NCBI GenBank assembly: GCA_902522775.1
Contig: CABYWQ010000001.1
Span: 310,001-374,000, forward strand
Reading direction: 5' to 3'
From: Eutrophosalina sp902522775
GTDB taxonomy: Bacteria; Bacteroidota; Bacteroidia; Flavobacteriales; Flavobacteriaceae
Length of the DNA stretch: 64,000 nucleotides
Shown one piece after another: positions 7,243-15,299 of the stretch. Under the pieces are notes generated by a model. The model was not told where the DNA came from, searched no databases, and saw nothing but the letters and a program-made list of their open reading frames with translations. The translations under genes were made by a program, and so were the position numbers. Every line of letters starts with the position of its first letter. Position 1 is the first letter of the stretch.

Positions 7243-9689
7243 TTCCTTTTAAACCTATTAACATCAATTAAATAATTTAATCGTAAAGATAGTTGATGTT
7301 CAATAGGAATATCAAATAAATTTTTCAAGCTTTTATAATAGTCTAGCCCTGATTTATTATCACGATTAAAAATTTGATTTCTATATAAAAAAACAAGACT
7401 ACTTCCAGGAGCGAACCACCATTCAAAGTTTAAATCAAGGTTCCATAAATTAAAATTAGTATTGGGGTTTATGTTTAGAATGCTATAGTCTGTTAATTCC
7501 CTGTATCCATCTCTATTTAACTTATATAGTACCTGACGATAATCAGCCTTACTCCAAAAATTTCTAAAGTCTAAGTATATATTTTTTTTACTGTCGATTT
7601 TATACTCTATTTTAATTGAATTTTCAACGGATTCTAGATCCCTATTTCCAAAATATATTTCTTCATTTTCTTCTATTATATACCCTATATCTTCTTGAGT
7701 ATTTTTGACTTCTGAGCTAATTTTAGCAGATATTTGATCTGAAAATCTAAAATTTAAATCAACATCATATCTGTTGTATATTTTTTTTTCATTAAACTGT
7801 TCATTGAAAGAAGTTATATTGGAAAATTCAACTTTTGAATAAATTTTTTTATTGTTGTTGGTGCTGTAACTTATGAGAACATCTAATTCGGATGGATTTA
7901 TTATAAATCTGTCATTATTTCTAGTCTCATAATAATCCTTTTCTCTGTCAGTGTATCTCAATACAAATCCAATTCCATTTAAGTTTTGAAGTTGAATCAT
8001 ATTAGCAAATCTCATTCCAGATCTTATTCTCTCACCATCATCAAATCTAAAAGTTCTACCAACATAGAGTGAGCTTGAAAGCGTTCTAAAAAGTTTATTA
8101 TCCTCTAATATTCTGTAAGAGACTCTTCCTCCAGCTCTTTGAGAATTATGCAGTATAAAATATCCTAACTCATTCTGGTTGTAATATTTATCAACTCCAG
8201 TCCAGTGAAGAAAAAACTGAAAATTACCTTCTAATTCTTCAGCACTAATATAACCCTTAAAACCATTTTTTTCTGAAAACCTAGGTGCAAAACTTCCATA
8301 AATAGCACTTTGAATATTGTATTTTCTTTTGTTATCAAAAATATCAGCAACTAGTGCAGTGTTGTTTCCATTTAAACCATTTTTTCTGTTTATGTTGGTG
8401 TTTAGAACTGAAATTGATGAAACATCATTAATTATTTCTTGAGTTAATGATAAAACATTATAATTAGTTGTTGGTACAAGCAATTCTTTTCTTTCCAAAT
8501 TTGTTAAGTTGTTTTTAAAATAAGCATATGCGTTATCAGTAATGGTGTTGATTATTCCTATACTCAATTTTTTATCTGTAGTACCAGTAACTTTAACGGA
8601 ATTAATAAGTTTTGGTTTTTTGTCATACATTAATAGCTCTTCGTTATCTAATAAATAATCATTTTCATTAAAGTTTAATTTTTGACCAATTCTGCGGCTG
8701 TAAAAAAAATTACCAGCTCTAAAACCGATATCAGCTTTTTCAAACAAAGATGCGCCCTCAGTAAAAAATGCTCTATTTTCGTCAAATTGTTGTTCGAATG
8801 GAGTTAGGTTTAGTTCTTCATCATCAAAAGCAACTTGCCCAAAATCAGGAATCAAAGTTAAGTCAAGTGTAAAACTATTAGATAAACCATATTTTAAGTC
8901 TAATCCCGCCGAATAAGATAAATTACTCGAATGATTTTTTTTAACATTTAATTCTGATTGTAGATATGGATATAAAAACAATCTCAATGGTGGTTTTACA
9001 GATTTTATATCCTTAACTAATCCAAGTTGTTCGGGCCAAGAGTAGGTTCTAATATCAGTTGGGTTCCACGTATAAGATTCTTCAAAATCTCGAATTCTTC
9101 TTGAAAAATTTATACCCCAATCTTGTATCTCTGATTCAGGAAATCTTATAGCACTGTATGGAATAATCATTTCAACGGTCCAATTATTCTCATTTAAAGA
9201 AATTTTTGCATCAAAAACTGTATCATAATTAAAGCCATCTTCATTCCATTCTCTTGTAAAATAACCGTCATTTAAAACTCCTGAGCTAGATACAGCAAAA
9301 CCAAAGTGACCTTCTTTATTATTGTATGGATCTATTGAAACCCAAAACAATTCATAATCACCATTCATTGCATCATCTCTAACCGCTAGCTCTTTTTGAA
9401 TTTCTTCCATGTTGGGATGTTTTATTTTGGCAGCAATATAAATTGCATCATCATCGTATCCGAAGTAAGCAGTTGTTTCATAATCAGATGGGATTTTTTT
9501 TCCAAACCTTGTTGATGGGAATGCTAAAATAAAATCTTTTAGTTCAGGACTTTTAATCCATTGATCATCATTTAATTTACCGTCTATTTTTGGAGCAGAT
9601 ATGAACCTAACAGCATCAAAAGATTTTCTTTCTTGTGAGTAATTACTTAAAGAAAAAAAAATTATTAAGAAAAAAAATATTGTTCTCAT
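7239..9689 (-). CDS. DUF5916 outer-membrane protein with N-terminal CBM9-like domain
   Basis: An 816-residue exported protein. Residues 1-18 form a signal peptide ending NYSQ. Residues about 22-230 are a carbohydrate-binding family 9-like domain (PKIDGKLNDDQWIKS, FGYDDDAIYIAAKI, NWTVEMIIPYSAIRFP). From about 230 on, alternating polar/aromatic strands and motifs such as TLDLTLIPDFGQV, NLTPFEQQFDENRAFFTEG and FFYSRRIG are those of the DUF5916 beta-barrel. DUF5916 proteins are common in Bacteroidota and their function is unknown; proposals link them to polysaccharide or peptide degradation. The C terminus reads INRFKRK-like with no T9SS domain, consistent with a barrel inserted in the outer membrane. 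First gene of a three-gene overlapping operon. Confidence 0.85.
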   Translation of the reverse strand: MRTIFFFLIIFFSLSNYSQERKSFDAVRFISAPKIDGKLNDDQWIKSPELKDFILAFPSTRFGKKIPSDYETTAYFGYDDDAIYIAAKIKHPNMEEIQKELAVRDDAMNGDYELFWVSIDPYNNKEGHFGFAVSSSGVLNDGYFTREWNEDGFNYDTVFDAKISLNENNWTVEMIIPYSAIRFPESEIQDWGINFSRRIRDFEESYTWNPTDIRTYSWPEQLGLVKDIKSVKPPLRLFLYPYLQSELNVKKNHSSNLSYSAGLDLKYGLSNSFTLDLTLIPDFGQVAFDDEELNLTPFEQQFDENRAFFTEGASLFEKADIGFRAGNFFYSRRIGQKLNFNENDYLLDNEELLMYDKKPKLINSVKVTGTTDKKLSIGIINTITDNAYAYFKNNLTNLERKELLVPTTNYNVLSLTQEIINDVSSISVLNTNINRKNGLNGNNTALVADIFDNKRKYNIQSAIYGSFAPRFSEKNGFKGYISAEELEGNFQFFLHWTGVDKYYNQNELGYFILHNSQRAGGRVSYRILEDNKLFRTLSSSLYVGRTFRFDDGERIRSGMRFANMIQLQNLNGIGFVLRYTDREKDYYETRNNDRFIINPSELDVLISYSTNNNKKIYSKVEFSNITSFNEQFNEKKIYNRYDVDLNFRFSDQISAKISSEVKNTQEDIGYIIEENEEIYFGNRDLESVENSIKIEYKIDSKKNIYLDFRNFWSKADYRQVLYKLNRDGYRELTDYSILNINPNTNFNLWNLDLNFEWWFAPGSSLVFLYRNQIFNRDNKSGLDYYKSLKNLFDIPIEHQLSLRLNYLIDVNRFKRK

Positions 9690-9767
9690 ATAGTTTTTAA
9701 ATTTACGAATCCAAATTTTATATTTAATATTACAAGTATTCTAATTACAATTAAAAATTATTTGACG

Positions 9768-9775
9768 TATTTTTG
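9768..9775 (+). promoter_or_regulatory. -7 promoter box (TATTTTTG) for msrA
   Basis: TAnnTTTG ending 15 bases before the msrA ATG. The TTG of the box is in frame with msrA and would falsely extend the protein by six residues. Confidence 0.55.
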
Positions 9776-9790
9776 TACTATTGGTTTAAC

Positions 9791-10318
9791 ATGAACAAAG
9801 ACTATGCAATTTTAGCTTCTGGTTGTTTTTGGTGTACAGAAACAATATTTGATAGTGTGGCAGGTGTTGTATCTGTTGTACCAGGCTATATTGGTGGTAA
9901 AATATCTAACCCAAAATATGAGGAGATTTGTACTGGTACTACAGGACATGCTGAGGCAGTTAAAATTAAATATGATACAAATATCATTTCTTTTGCCAAG
10001 CTTTTAGAAATTTTTTTTAAAACCCATGATCCAACAACTTTAAATAGACAAGGGAATGATGTTGGCACGCAATATAGATCATCAATTTTTTACAAAAATG
10101 AGTTAGAACTAAACATTGCAAAAAAAATGATACTTAAATTAAATGAATCTAAAATTTTTTCAAATAAAATTGTAACACTTTTAGAGCAAGAATCAAAGTT
10201 TTATGAGGCTGAGGATTATCATAAAAAATATTTTTATAAAAATCCAACTAATATGTATTGTCAATTAGTAGTTAAGCCAAAAATTGAAAAATTTTTGAAA
10301 GAAAATGCTAATACTTAG
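9791..10318 (+). CDS. msrA: Peptide methionine sulfoxide reductase A
   Basis: Reduces methionine-S-sulfoxide in oxidised proteins. The catalytic GCFWCTE motif lies near the N terminus, followed by the usual GYIGGK, EEICTGTTGHAEAV and FKTHDPTTLNRQGNDVGTQYRS blocks. The protein is 175 residues from the ATG at 9791, a normal MsrA length without an MsrB fusion. The last 11 bases overlap the convergent small membrane protein gene. The promoter box directly upstream gives a leader of about 10 bases. Confidence 0.95.
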   Translation: MNKDYAILASGCFWCTETIFDSVAGVVSVVPGYIGGKISNPKYEEICTGTTGHAEAVKIKYDTNIISFAKLLEIFFKTHDPTTLNRQGNDVGTQYRSSIFYKNELELNIAKKMILKLNESKIFSNKIVTLLEQESKFYEAEDYHKKYFYKNPTNMYCQLVVKPKIEKFLKENANT

Positions 10319-10610
10319 ATAAGAATCTAAAACCCATTCTTATCAACATCTTTTTTAGAAAACTCCAAAACCATTTAAATTCTCCAAATAGTGCAGCTAC
10401 AATAATTAGAATTATTTGATAAATAGGGAATACAATGATTAATCTTAAAATCCAACTTAAAAAAGTTCCTTCATCAACGATGTTCAAAAAAGAAATAAAT
10501 GGTTTACTTAACCAAGCAGCAAGTGATCCGGTAATCCCAAATACAATAATAATTTTTATTACTTGAAGATTTGAATTAATTCCCCATCTTTTTTTTAGAT
10601 TTTCAAGCAT
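10308..10610 (-). CDS. Small membrane protein, DUF6787-like
   Basis: A 100-residue protein with two hydrophobic segments: about residues 18-34 (IKIIIVFGITGSLAAWL) and about 50-75 (a stretch running through IILIIVAALFGEF). The start KKRWGI, the central SKPF and the closing basic tail resemble the DUF6787 family found beside serA in other flavobacteria; this is from memory. Its start overlaps the end of serA by 8 bases, so it is translated from the serine operon mRNA. The function is unknown; a link to serine metabolism is positional only. Confidence 0.65.
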   Translation of the reverse strand: MLENLKKRWGINSNLQVIKIIIVFGITGSLAAWLSKPFISFLNIVDEGTFLSWILRLIIVFPIYQIILIIVAALFGEFKWFWSFLKKMLIRMGFRFLSKY

Positions 10611-11559
10611 TTGATAAAATACTTGATATTTGATGAGCTAATTCTATTCCTATTCTGTCTTGGGCCTCAGATGTGGCAGCTCCAATGTGTGGGGTTAAAG
10701 AAATCTTTGGATTCATTAATATTTTTAGTGATGGTGTTGGCTCATTTTCAAAAGTATCCAAAGCAGCAAAACTAATCTTATTATTGTCTAAATATTTCAT
10801 TAGTTCGGATTCGTCAATAACTCCGCCTCTTGCTGCGTTAATTATTCCAACTCCATTTCTCATTTTTTCAAATTCACTTTTACCAATGACATAATTTTTT
10901 TGAGCAGGCACATGTAATGTTATAAAGTCAGAATCAGTCAGTACATCATCAAGTTTAGAAGTTTTAAGTTCAAAACTAATTTTTTTATCCAATATAAAAT
11001 CTAATTCAATTTTTACTGATTTAATAAATTTATCATAATAAATCACATTCATTCCAATACCTAAAGCGATCTTAGCAGTTTCTTGACCAATTCTTCCGAA
11101 GCCTATAATTCCTAGAGTTTTTCCTTTTAATTCAGTTCCTTTTGAATAATTCTTTTTTAATTTTTTAAAGTTTGAATCACCTTCAAGAGGCATATTTCTA
11201 TTTGAATCATGTAAAAACCTAACACATGAAAAAAGATGGGAAAAAACAAGTTCAGCAACAGAGTGAGATGAAGCAGCAGGAGTATTTATTACTGCTAGGC
11301 CTTTGGATTTTGCATAATCAACATCAATATTATCCATTCCAACACCACCTCTTCCAATTAATCTTAAGCTTGGACATTTATCAATTAAATCTTTTCTTAC
11401 AGTAGTTGCACTTCTGACTAATAATCCAACCACATTATTAGAGTTGATGTAGTTCTCTAATTGTTCTTGTGCAACATTAGTTGTTATAATTTCAAAACCA
11501 GATTTTTTGAGTTCTTCAACACCAGAATCAGAAATACCATCATTCGCTAAAATTTTCAT
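10603..11559 (-). CDS. serA: D-3-phosphoglycerate dehydrogenase, short form
   Basis: First step of serine synthesis: 3-phosphoglycerate to 3-phosphohydroxypyruvate with NAD+. The Rossmann motif GIIGFGRIGQETA, the substrate loop VRSATTVRKD, NAARGGVIDE and the catalytic HIGAAT are present. At 318 residues it lacks the C-terminal ACT domain, so it should not show the usual serine feedback inhibition through that domain. The ATG at 11559 is preferred over an in-frame TTG six codons upstream inside serC. It follows serC with one base between, forming a serC-serA-membrane protein operon. Confidence 0.9.
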   Translation of the reverse strand: MKILANDGISDSGVEELKKSGFEIITTNVAQEQLENYINSNNVVGLLVRSATTVRKDLIDKCPSLRLIGRGGVGMDNIDVDYAKSKGLAVINTPAASSHSVAELVFSHLFSCVRFLHDSNRNMPLEGDSNFKKLKKNYSKGTELKGKTLGIIGFGRIGQETAKIALGIGMNVIYYDKFIKSVKIELDFILDKKISFELKTSKLDDVLTDSDFITLHVPAQKNYVIGKSEFEKMRNGVGIINAARGGVIDESELMKYLDNNKISFAALDTFENEPTPSLKILMNPKISLTPHIGAATSEAQDRIGIELAHQISSILSNA

Positions 11560-11560
11560 A

Positions 11561-12625
11561 TTAAATATTTTTTTCAAATTGTTTCATCGCATCAACAAGT
11601 GTTTCAACGGACTCTAAACTCAAAGCATTATATATTGAAGCTCTGTAGCCACCTACAGATCTGTGACCATTAATTCCAGAAATATTTTTTTTAAGAGCTA
11701 TTTCATCAAATATACTTTTATTTGATTCATCAGTTAAATTAAAGGTTACATTCATAATACTTCTATCTTCAAAAGCAGCAAAGCCTTTGAATAATTCATT
11801 GTTATCGATTTCATCGTATAGTTTTTTTGCTTTGAGACGATTTCTTTTTTCAATTTCTTTAATTCCTCCAATAGATTTTAACCACTCCATACTTAGCTTA
11901 CACGCGTATACTGCAAAAACAGGTGGGGTATTAAACATACTATCTTTTTCATTATGAATTTTATAATTTAACATTGATGGAACTTCTCTGCAAATTTCAT
12001 TTAGAAGAGACCTTTTAATAACAACTAAGGTTGCTCCAGCTGGACCTAGATTTTTTTGAGCTCCTGCATAGATAAGCGAGAATTTAGAATAATCCAAAGC
12101 TCTAGAGAAAATACCAGAGCTAACATCTGCAAACAGGGGACAATCAACATTTGGAATTTCGGAAAATTGGGTTCCAAATATTGTGTTATTTGACGTTATA
12201 TGTAGATAGTTTGATTCTGATGGGACAATGTAATCTTTTGGAATATAATTATAATTCTTGTCTTTTGATGAAGCAAGTTCATTCACTTTTCCAAAAAATT
12301 TTGCTTCTTTCATGGCTTTGGTTGACCATGCGCCGGTATCAATATACGATGCATTAGTACTTAAAAAATTGTAAGCAACCATCAAAAACTGCATGCTAGC
12401 ACCACCTTGTAAAAAAAGTGAGGTATATTGATCTTGGTTTAAATCTAACAGTTCTAATGATAGAGATCTTGCATCTTCCATTATTTTAACAAATTCTTTG
12501 CTTCTATGAGATATTTCCAGAACTGAAAGTCCAATATTATCTAATTCAAGAATTGATTTCGATGATTTTGAAAATACATCTTGAGATAAGATACTTGGTC
12601 CTGCACTAAAATTATGTTTTTTCAT
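11561..12625 (-). CDS. serC: Phosphoserine aminotransferase
   Basis: PLP-dependent transamination of 3-phosphohydroxypyruvate to phosphoserine; it also acts in pyridoxine synthesis in some bacteria. The protein (354 residues) opens with HNFSAGPSILSQ, has LFLQGGASMQF for phosphate binding of PLP, and carries the Schiff-base Lys in IYAGAQKNLGPAG. It ends with NGHRSVGGYRASIYNAL, all diagnostic for SerC. It is the first gene of the serine operon, with a TAnnTTTG box about 46 bases upstream overlapping the end of the acyl-CoA reductase gene. No serB phosphatase is in the window. Confidence 0.95.
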   Translation of the reverse strand: MKKHNFSAGPSILSQDVFSKSSKSILELDNIGLSVLEISHRSKEFVKIMEDARSLSLELLDLNQDQYTSLFLQGGASMQFLMVAYNFLSTNASYIDTGAWSTKAMKEAKFFGKVNELASSKDKNYNYIPKDYIVPSESNYLHITSNNTIFGTQFSEIPNVDCPLFADVSSGIFSRALDYSKFSLIYAGAQKNLGPAGATLVVIKRSLLNEICREVPSMLNYKIHNEKDSMFNTPPVFAVYACKLSMEWLKSIGGIKEIEKRNRLKAKKLYDEIDNNELFKGFAAFEDRSIMNVTFNLTDESNKSIFDEIALKKNISGINGHRSVGGYRASIYNALSLESVETLVDAMKQFEKNI

Positions 12626-12671
12626 AAATTAAAAAAACAAAATAACAAAAAACACATCAAATAATTAGAAA

Positions 12672-12679
12672 CAAAATTA
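12672..12679 (-). promoter_or_regulatory. -7 promoter box (TAATTTTG) for serC
   Basis: TAnnTTTG on the minus strand, 46 bases before the serC ATG, overlapping the stop codon of the upstream gene. This is the longest leader implied for any box in the window; the 5' leader is A/C-rich without a visible structure. Confidence 0.4.
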
Positions 12680-13717
12680 ATTTAGTTTTAACAAAAAATT
12701 AAAAGTATCAATATCATCAGCAAAATCATTAAGGTTTGGCATTTGAGTTTCTCCAAATTTTATAGTCTTTGCATAGTTGTTATTTGAAACTATACACTGT
12801 ATTTTTTGATTATTTTTTTTTATCATTTCTTTTATTTGATTATCAGATTTGTAATATTCAAAATATATTGTTCCGACAGGTGATCCTATTTTTTCTGATT
12901 CTTTCAATAAAACAAAACCATTATCAAAAAAAATCTCTTTATTAAGTAGGTATATTGCTCTATAGTAATTATAGTTATTTGCATAAGAATTTTTGTTAAT
13001 AACTTCATTCCACAAAACAAAAGATTTAAATAAAATATCTAAGTTATAATTGTTTGGAATGAAGATTTTAGAAATATTTCTGCACCCAAGTCCATAATAG
13101 TAAAAAATATCATTTGCCAATAATTCAATTTCTTTTTTTGTTTCATTGCCATTCAATATTGCAATTGAATGTCTATTTCTTCTAATAATTTTAGGATATT
13201 TTTTAAAATATAATTCAAATTGATTAGCACTAATATTATTTCCTGTCGCAATAACTGCATCAAATATTTTAAGTTTATTTTCAACAATATCAAATTTCGT
13301 AGAAAAATCTGGATTTTCTCTTACTAAAAAACTTAAAATATATTTAAATAGATGTGAATCTTTACTAGATAATTTGATAATAGCAAAATTTCCTGAAAGT
13401 ATAACACAAAAAAAATCATGAAAACCTACAAGAGGAATATTTCCAGCCATTATTATAGCAACTTTTTTTTCTCTTTTTTTAATTTTAATTAAATAGTTTG
13501 ATAAGAAATTATCAATTGATTTTTTAGTCAAAACATTAGACCATGATAAAAGAGATTTCAGAATATTTCTTTTATTAAAAAAAGAGTTGTTAAGTATACT
13601 TTCATTAATTACTTTATCAAACTTTTCTCTTTCAATTGATTCAAGATTATTGTTTATGTAATTAGAAAAAAACCTACCTAGTTTCACAAAAAGAGTTATT
13701 CTATTATTTAAATTCAA
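12677..13717 (-). CDS. LuxC-like acyl-CoA reductase
   Basis: A 346-residue member of the LuxC/acyl-CoA reductase family of the aldehyde dehydrogenase superfamily. VAIIMAGNIPLVGFHDFF and the active-site Cys in YYGLGCRNISKIFIP are clear. LuxC converts activated fatty acyl groups to aldehydes with NADPH, but no luxD, luxE or luciferase genes are nearby, so the physiological acyl donor is unknown. It is divergent from the ferredoxin gene, a pairing I recall from other flavobacteria, but a redox link is speculation. The start is TTG: an in-frame stop lies five codons upstream and there is no ATG before residue 90. Confidence 0.8.
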   Translation of the reverse strand: MNLNNRITLFVKLGRFFSNYINNNLESIEREKFDKVINESILNNSFFNKRNILKSLLSWSNVLTKKSIDNFLSNYLIKIKKREKKVAIIMAGNIPLVGFHDFFCVILSGNFAIIKLSSKDSHLFKYILSFLVRENPDFSTKFDIVENKLKIFDAVIATGNNISANQFELYFKKYPKIIRRNRHSIAILNGNETKKEIELLANDIFYYYGLGCRNISKIFIPNNYNLDILFKSFVLWNEVINKNSYANNYNYYRAIYLLNKEIFFDNGFVLLKESEKIGSPVGTIYFEYYKSDNQIKEMIKKNNQKIQCIVSNNNYAKTIKFGETQMPNLNDFADDIDTFNFLLKLN

Positions 13718-13745
13718 TTTTTTAATTTTTTATAAAGATATTGGT

Positions 13746-13753
13746 TAATTTTG
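13746..13753 (+). promoter_or_regulatory. -7 promoter box (TAATTTTG) for the ferredoxin-ychF pair
   Basis: TAnnTTTG ending 13 bases before the ferredoxin ATG. The intergenic region is only 49 bases, so this box is also close to the start of the divergent acyl-CoA reductase gene. Confidence 0.55.
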
Positions 13754-13766
13754 TGTGAATTTAATA

Positions 13767-14117
13767 ATGGCAATTAAAATAACAGATGATTGTATAAATT
13801 GTGGTGCTTGTGAGCCTGAATGTCCAAATACAGCCATATATGAAGCTGCTTTTGACTGGAAATATTCTGATGGTACAAGTTTAGCTGGAAGTACTGTTTT
13901 ACCAAACGGAAATAAAGTAGATGCTGACCTCGAACAAAAACCCGTTTCAGATGAATTTTATTTTATTGTTACTGACAAATGCACCGAGTGTAAAGGTTTT
14001 CATGATGAACCCCAATGTGCCGCTGTTTGTCCTGTAGATTGTTGTGTTCCTGATGATGATAATGTTGAGTCAGAAGAAGTTTTATTGGGAAAACAAAAAT
14101 TTATGCATCCAGAATGA
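13767..14117 (+). CDS. 4Fe-4S dicluster ferredoxin
   Basis: A 116-residue electron carrier of the 2[4Fe-4S] type. The first cluster motif is CINCGACEPECP; the second is CTECKGFHDEPQCAAVCPVDCC, with the extended loop typical of the Alvin/YfhL-type bacterial ferredoxins. The region between (residues about 28-65) is a longer insert than in clostridial ferredoxins. I start at the ATG at 13767, since a GTG four codons upstream is too close to the promoter. The stop overlaps the ychF start by 4 bases (ATGA), so the two are translationally coupled. Confidence 0.92.
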   Translation: MAIKITDDCINCGACEPECPNTAIYEAAFDWKYSDGTSLAGSTVLPNGNKVDADLEQKPVSDEFYFIVTDKCTECKGFHDEPQCAAVCPVDCCVPDDDNVESEEVLLGKQKFMHPE

Positions 14118-15208
14118 AAGCAGGAATTGTTGGTCTTCCAAATGTTGGTAAATCTACTCTATTTAATTGCTTAACTAATGGAAAAGCTCAAAGTGCAAAT
14201 TTTCCTTTTTGTACAATTGATCCAAATTTCGGAGCTGTTACAATTCCTGATGAAAGACTTAATAAATTGGTTCAACTCATAAAACCTGAAAAAACTATAC
14301 CTAACAGCGTTGAAATTGTTGATATTGCAGGATTAGTAAAAGGAGCCAGTAAAGGAGAAGGATTAGGTAATCAGTTCCTGTCAAACATAAGAGAAACTAA
14401 TGCTATTATTCACGTTTTAAGATGTTATGAAAATGAGAACATAACTCATGTTGAAGGCAGTGTGAACCCATACAGGGATAAAGAGATTATAGATTTTGAA
14501 CTACAAATAAAAGATCTTGAAACAATTAAAAAGAGAACTGATAGGATTGAAAGACAAGCAAAATCAGGAGATAAATCATTTTTAAAAGAATTTAACGTTT
14601 TAGACACTGTTACTGAATTATTGAATAAGGGAATTTCAGTTAGATTACAAAACATAAGTCTAGAAGATCATAAAAACTACATTCAGCCACTTTCCTTGCT
14701 GACATCGAAGCCAGTATTGTATGTTTGCAATATAAATGAAAGTGAAATTTCAAATCAATCTCCAGAACTTATAAAGTTTATTGAATATCTTGAAAAAGAG
14801 GGCTCACGAGTTATTGTATTAGCTGCAAAAATTGAGGAAGAGATAAATGAGCTTGAAAATTTCGAAGACAGAAAGCTATTTTTAGATGACCTTGGTTTAA
14901 CTGATTCAGGATCAACTATTTTGATAAGAGAAACGCATAAACTATTGAATCTTTCAACTTTTTACACTGCAGGACCAAAGGAAGTTAAAGCTTGGACCTT
15001 TGTCAATGGTTCAAAAGCACCAGCAGTTGCGGGTATTATTCACTCAGATTTTGAAAAAGGTTTCATCAGAGCTGAGGTTGTAAAGTACCAAGACTTTATT
15101 GATTATGGCTCTGAATCAAAAATTAGAGAATTAGGAAAATTAAAAATTGAAGGTAAGGATTATGTTGTTGAGGATGGGGATATAATTCATTTTAGATTTA
15201 ACGTCTAG
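14114..15208 (+). CDS. ychF: Redox-regulated ATPase YchF
   Basis: Obg-related P-loop protein that binds ATP rather than GTP and associates with ribosomes; in E. coli it is a negative regulator of the oxidative stress response. P-loop GLPNVGKST is at residues 7-15, the switch region PNFGAVTIPDERL follows, then VDIAGLVKGASKGEGLGNQFL. The C-terminal TGS-like domain ends with YVVEDGDIIHFRFNV. At 364 residues it is full length. It is coupled to the upstream ferredoxin gene. The following 91 bases up to parE contain no clear terminator. Confidence 0.95.
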   Translation: MKAGIVGLPNVGKSTLFNCLTNGKAQSANFPFCTIDPNFGAVTIPDERLNKLVQLIKPEKTIPNSVEIVDIAGLVKGASKGEGLGNQFLSNIRETNAIIHVLRCYENENITHVEGSVNPYRDKEIIDFELQIKDLETIKKRTDRIERQAKSGDKSFLKEFNVLDTVTELLNKGISVRLQNISLEDHKNYIQPLSLLTSKPVLYVCNINESEISNQSPELIKFIEYLEKEGSRVIVLAAKIEEEINELENFEDRKLFLDDLGLTDSGSTILIRETHKLLNLSTFYTAGPKEVKAWTFVNGSKAPAVAGIIHSDFEKGFIRAEVVKYQDFIDYGSESKIRELGKLKIEGKDYVVEDGDIIHFRFNV

Positions 15209-15299
15209 ACAAGATTTCAACATTTAATTGTTAATTATTTTATGAACAGTTAATTTAAAATAAAATCCAAGAGTTATATCTTAGAGCTGTTATAAAATT

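Noticed and set aside
9773..9790. Upstream TTG start of msrA, and the same for the dihydroorotase-like gene (5806), TlpA-like gene (56170) and glmM (59558)
   Set aside because: In each case the TTG is the end of a TAnnTTTG promoter box, and an ATG fitting the homologues lies 2-7 codons downstream.
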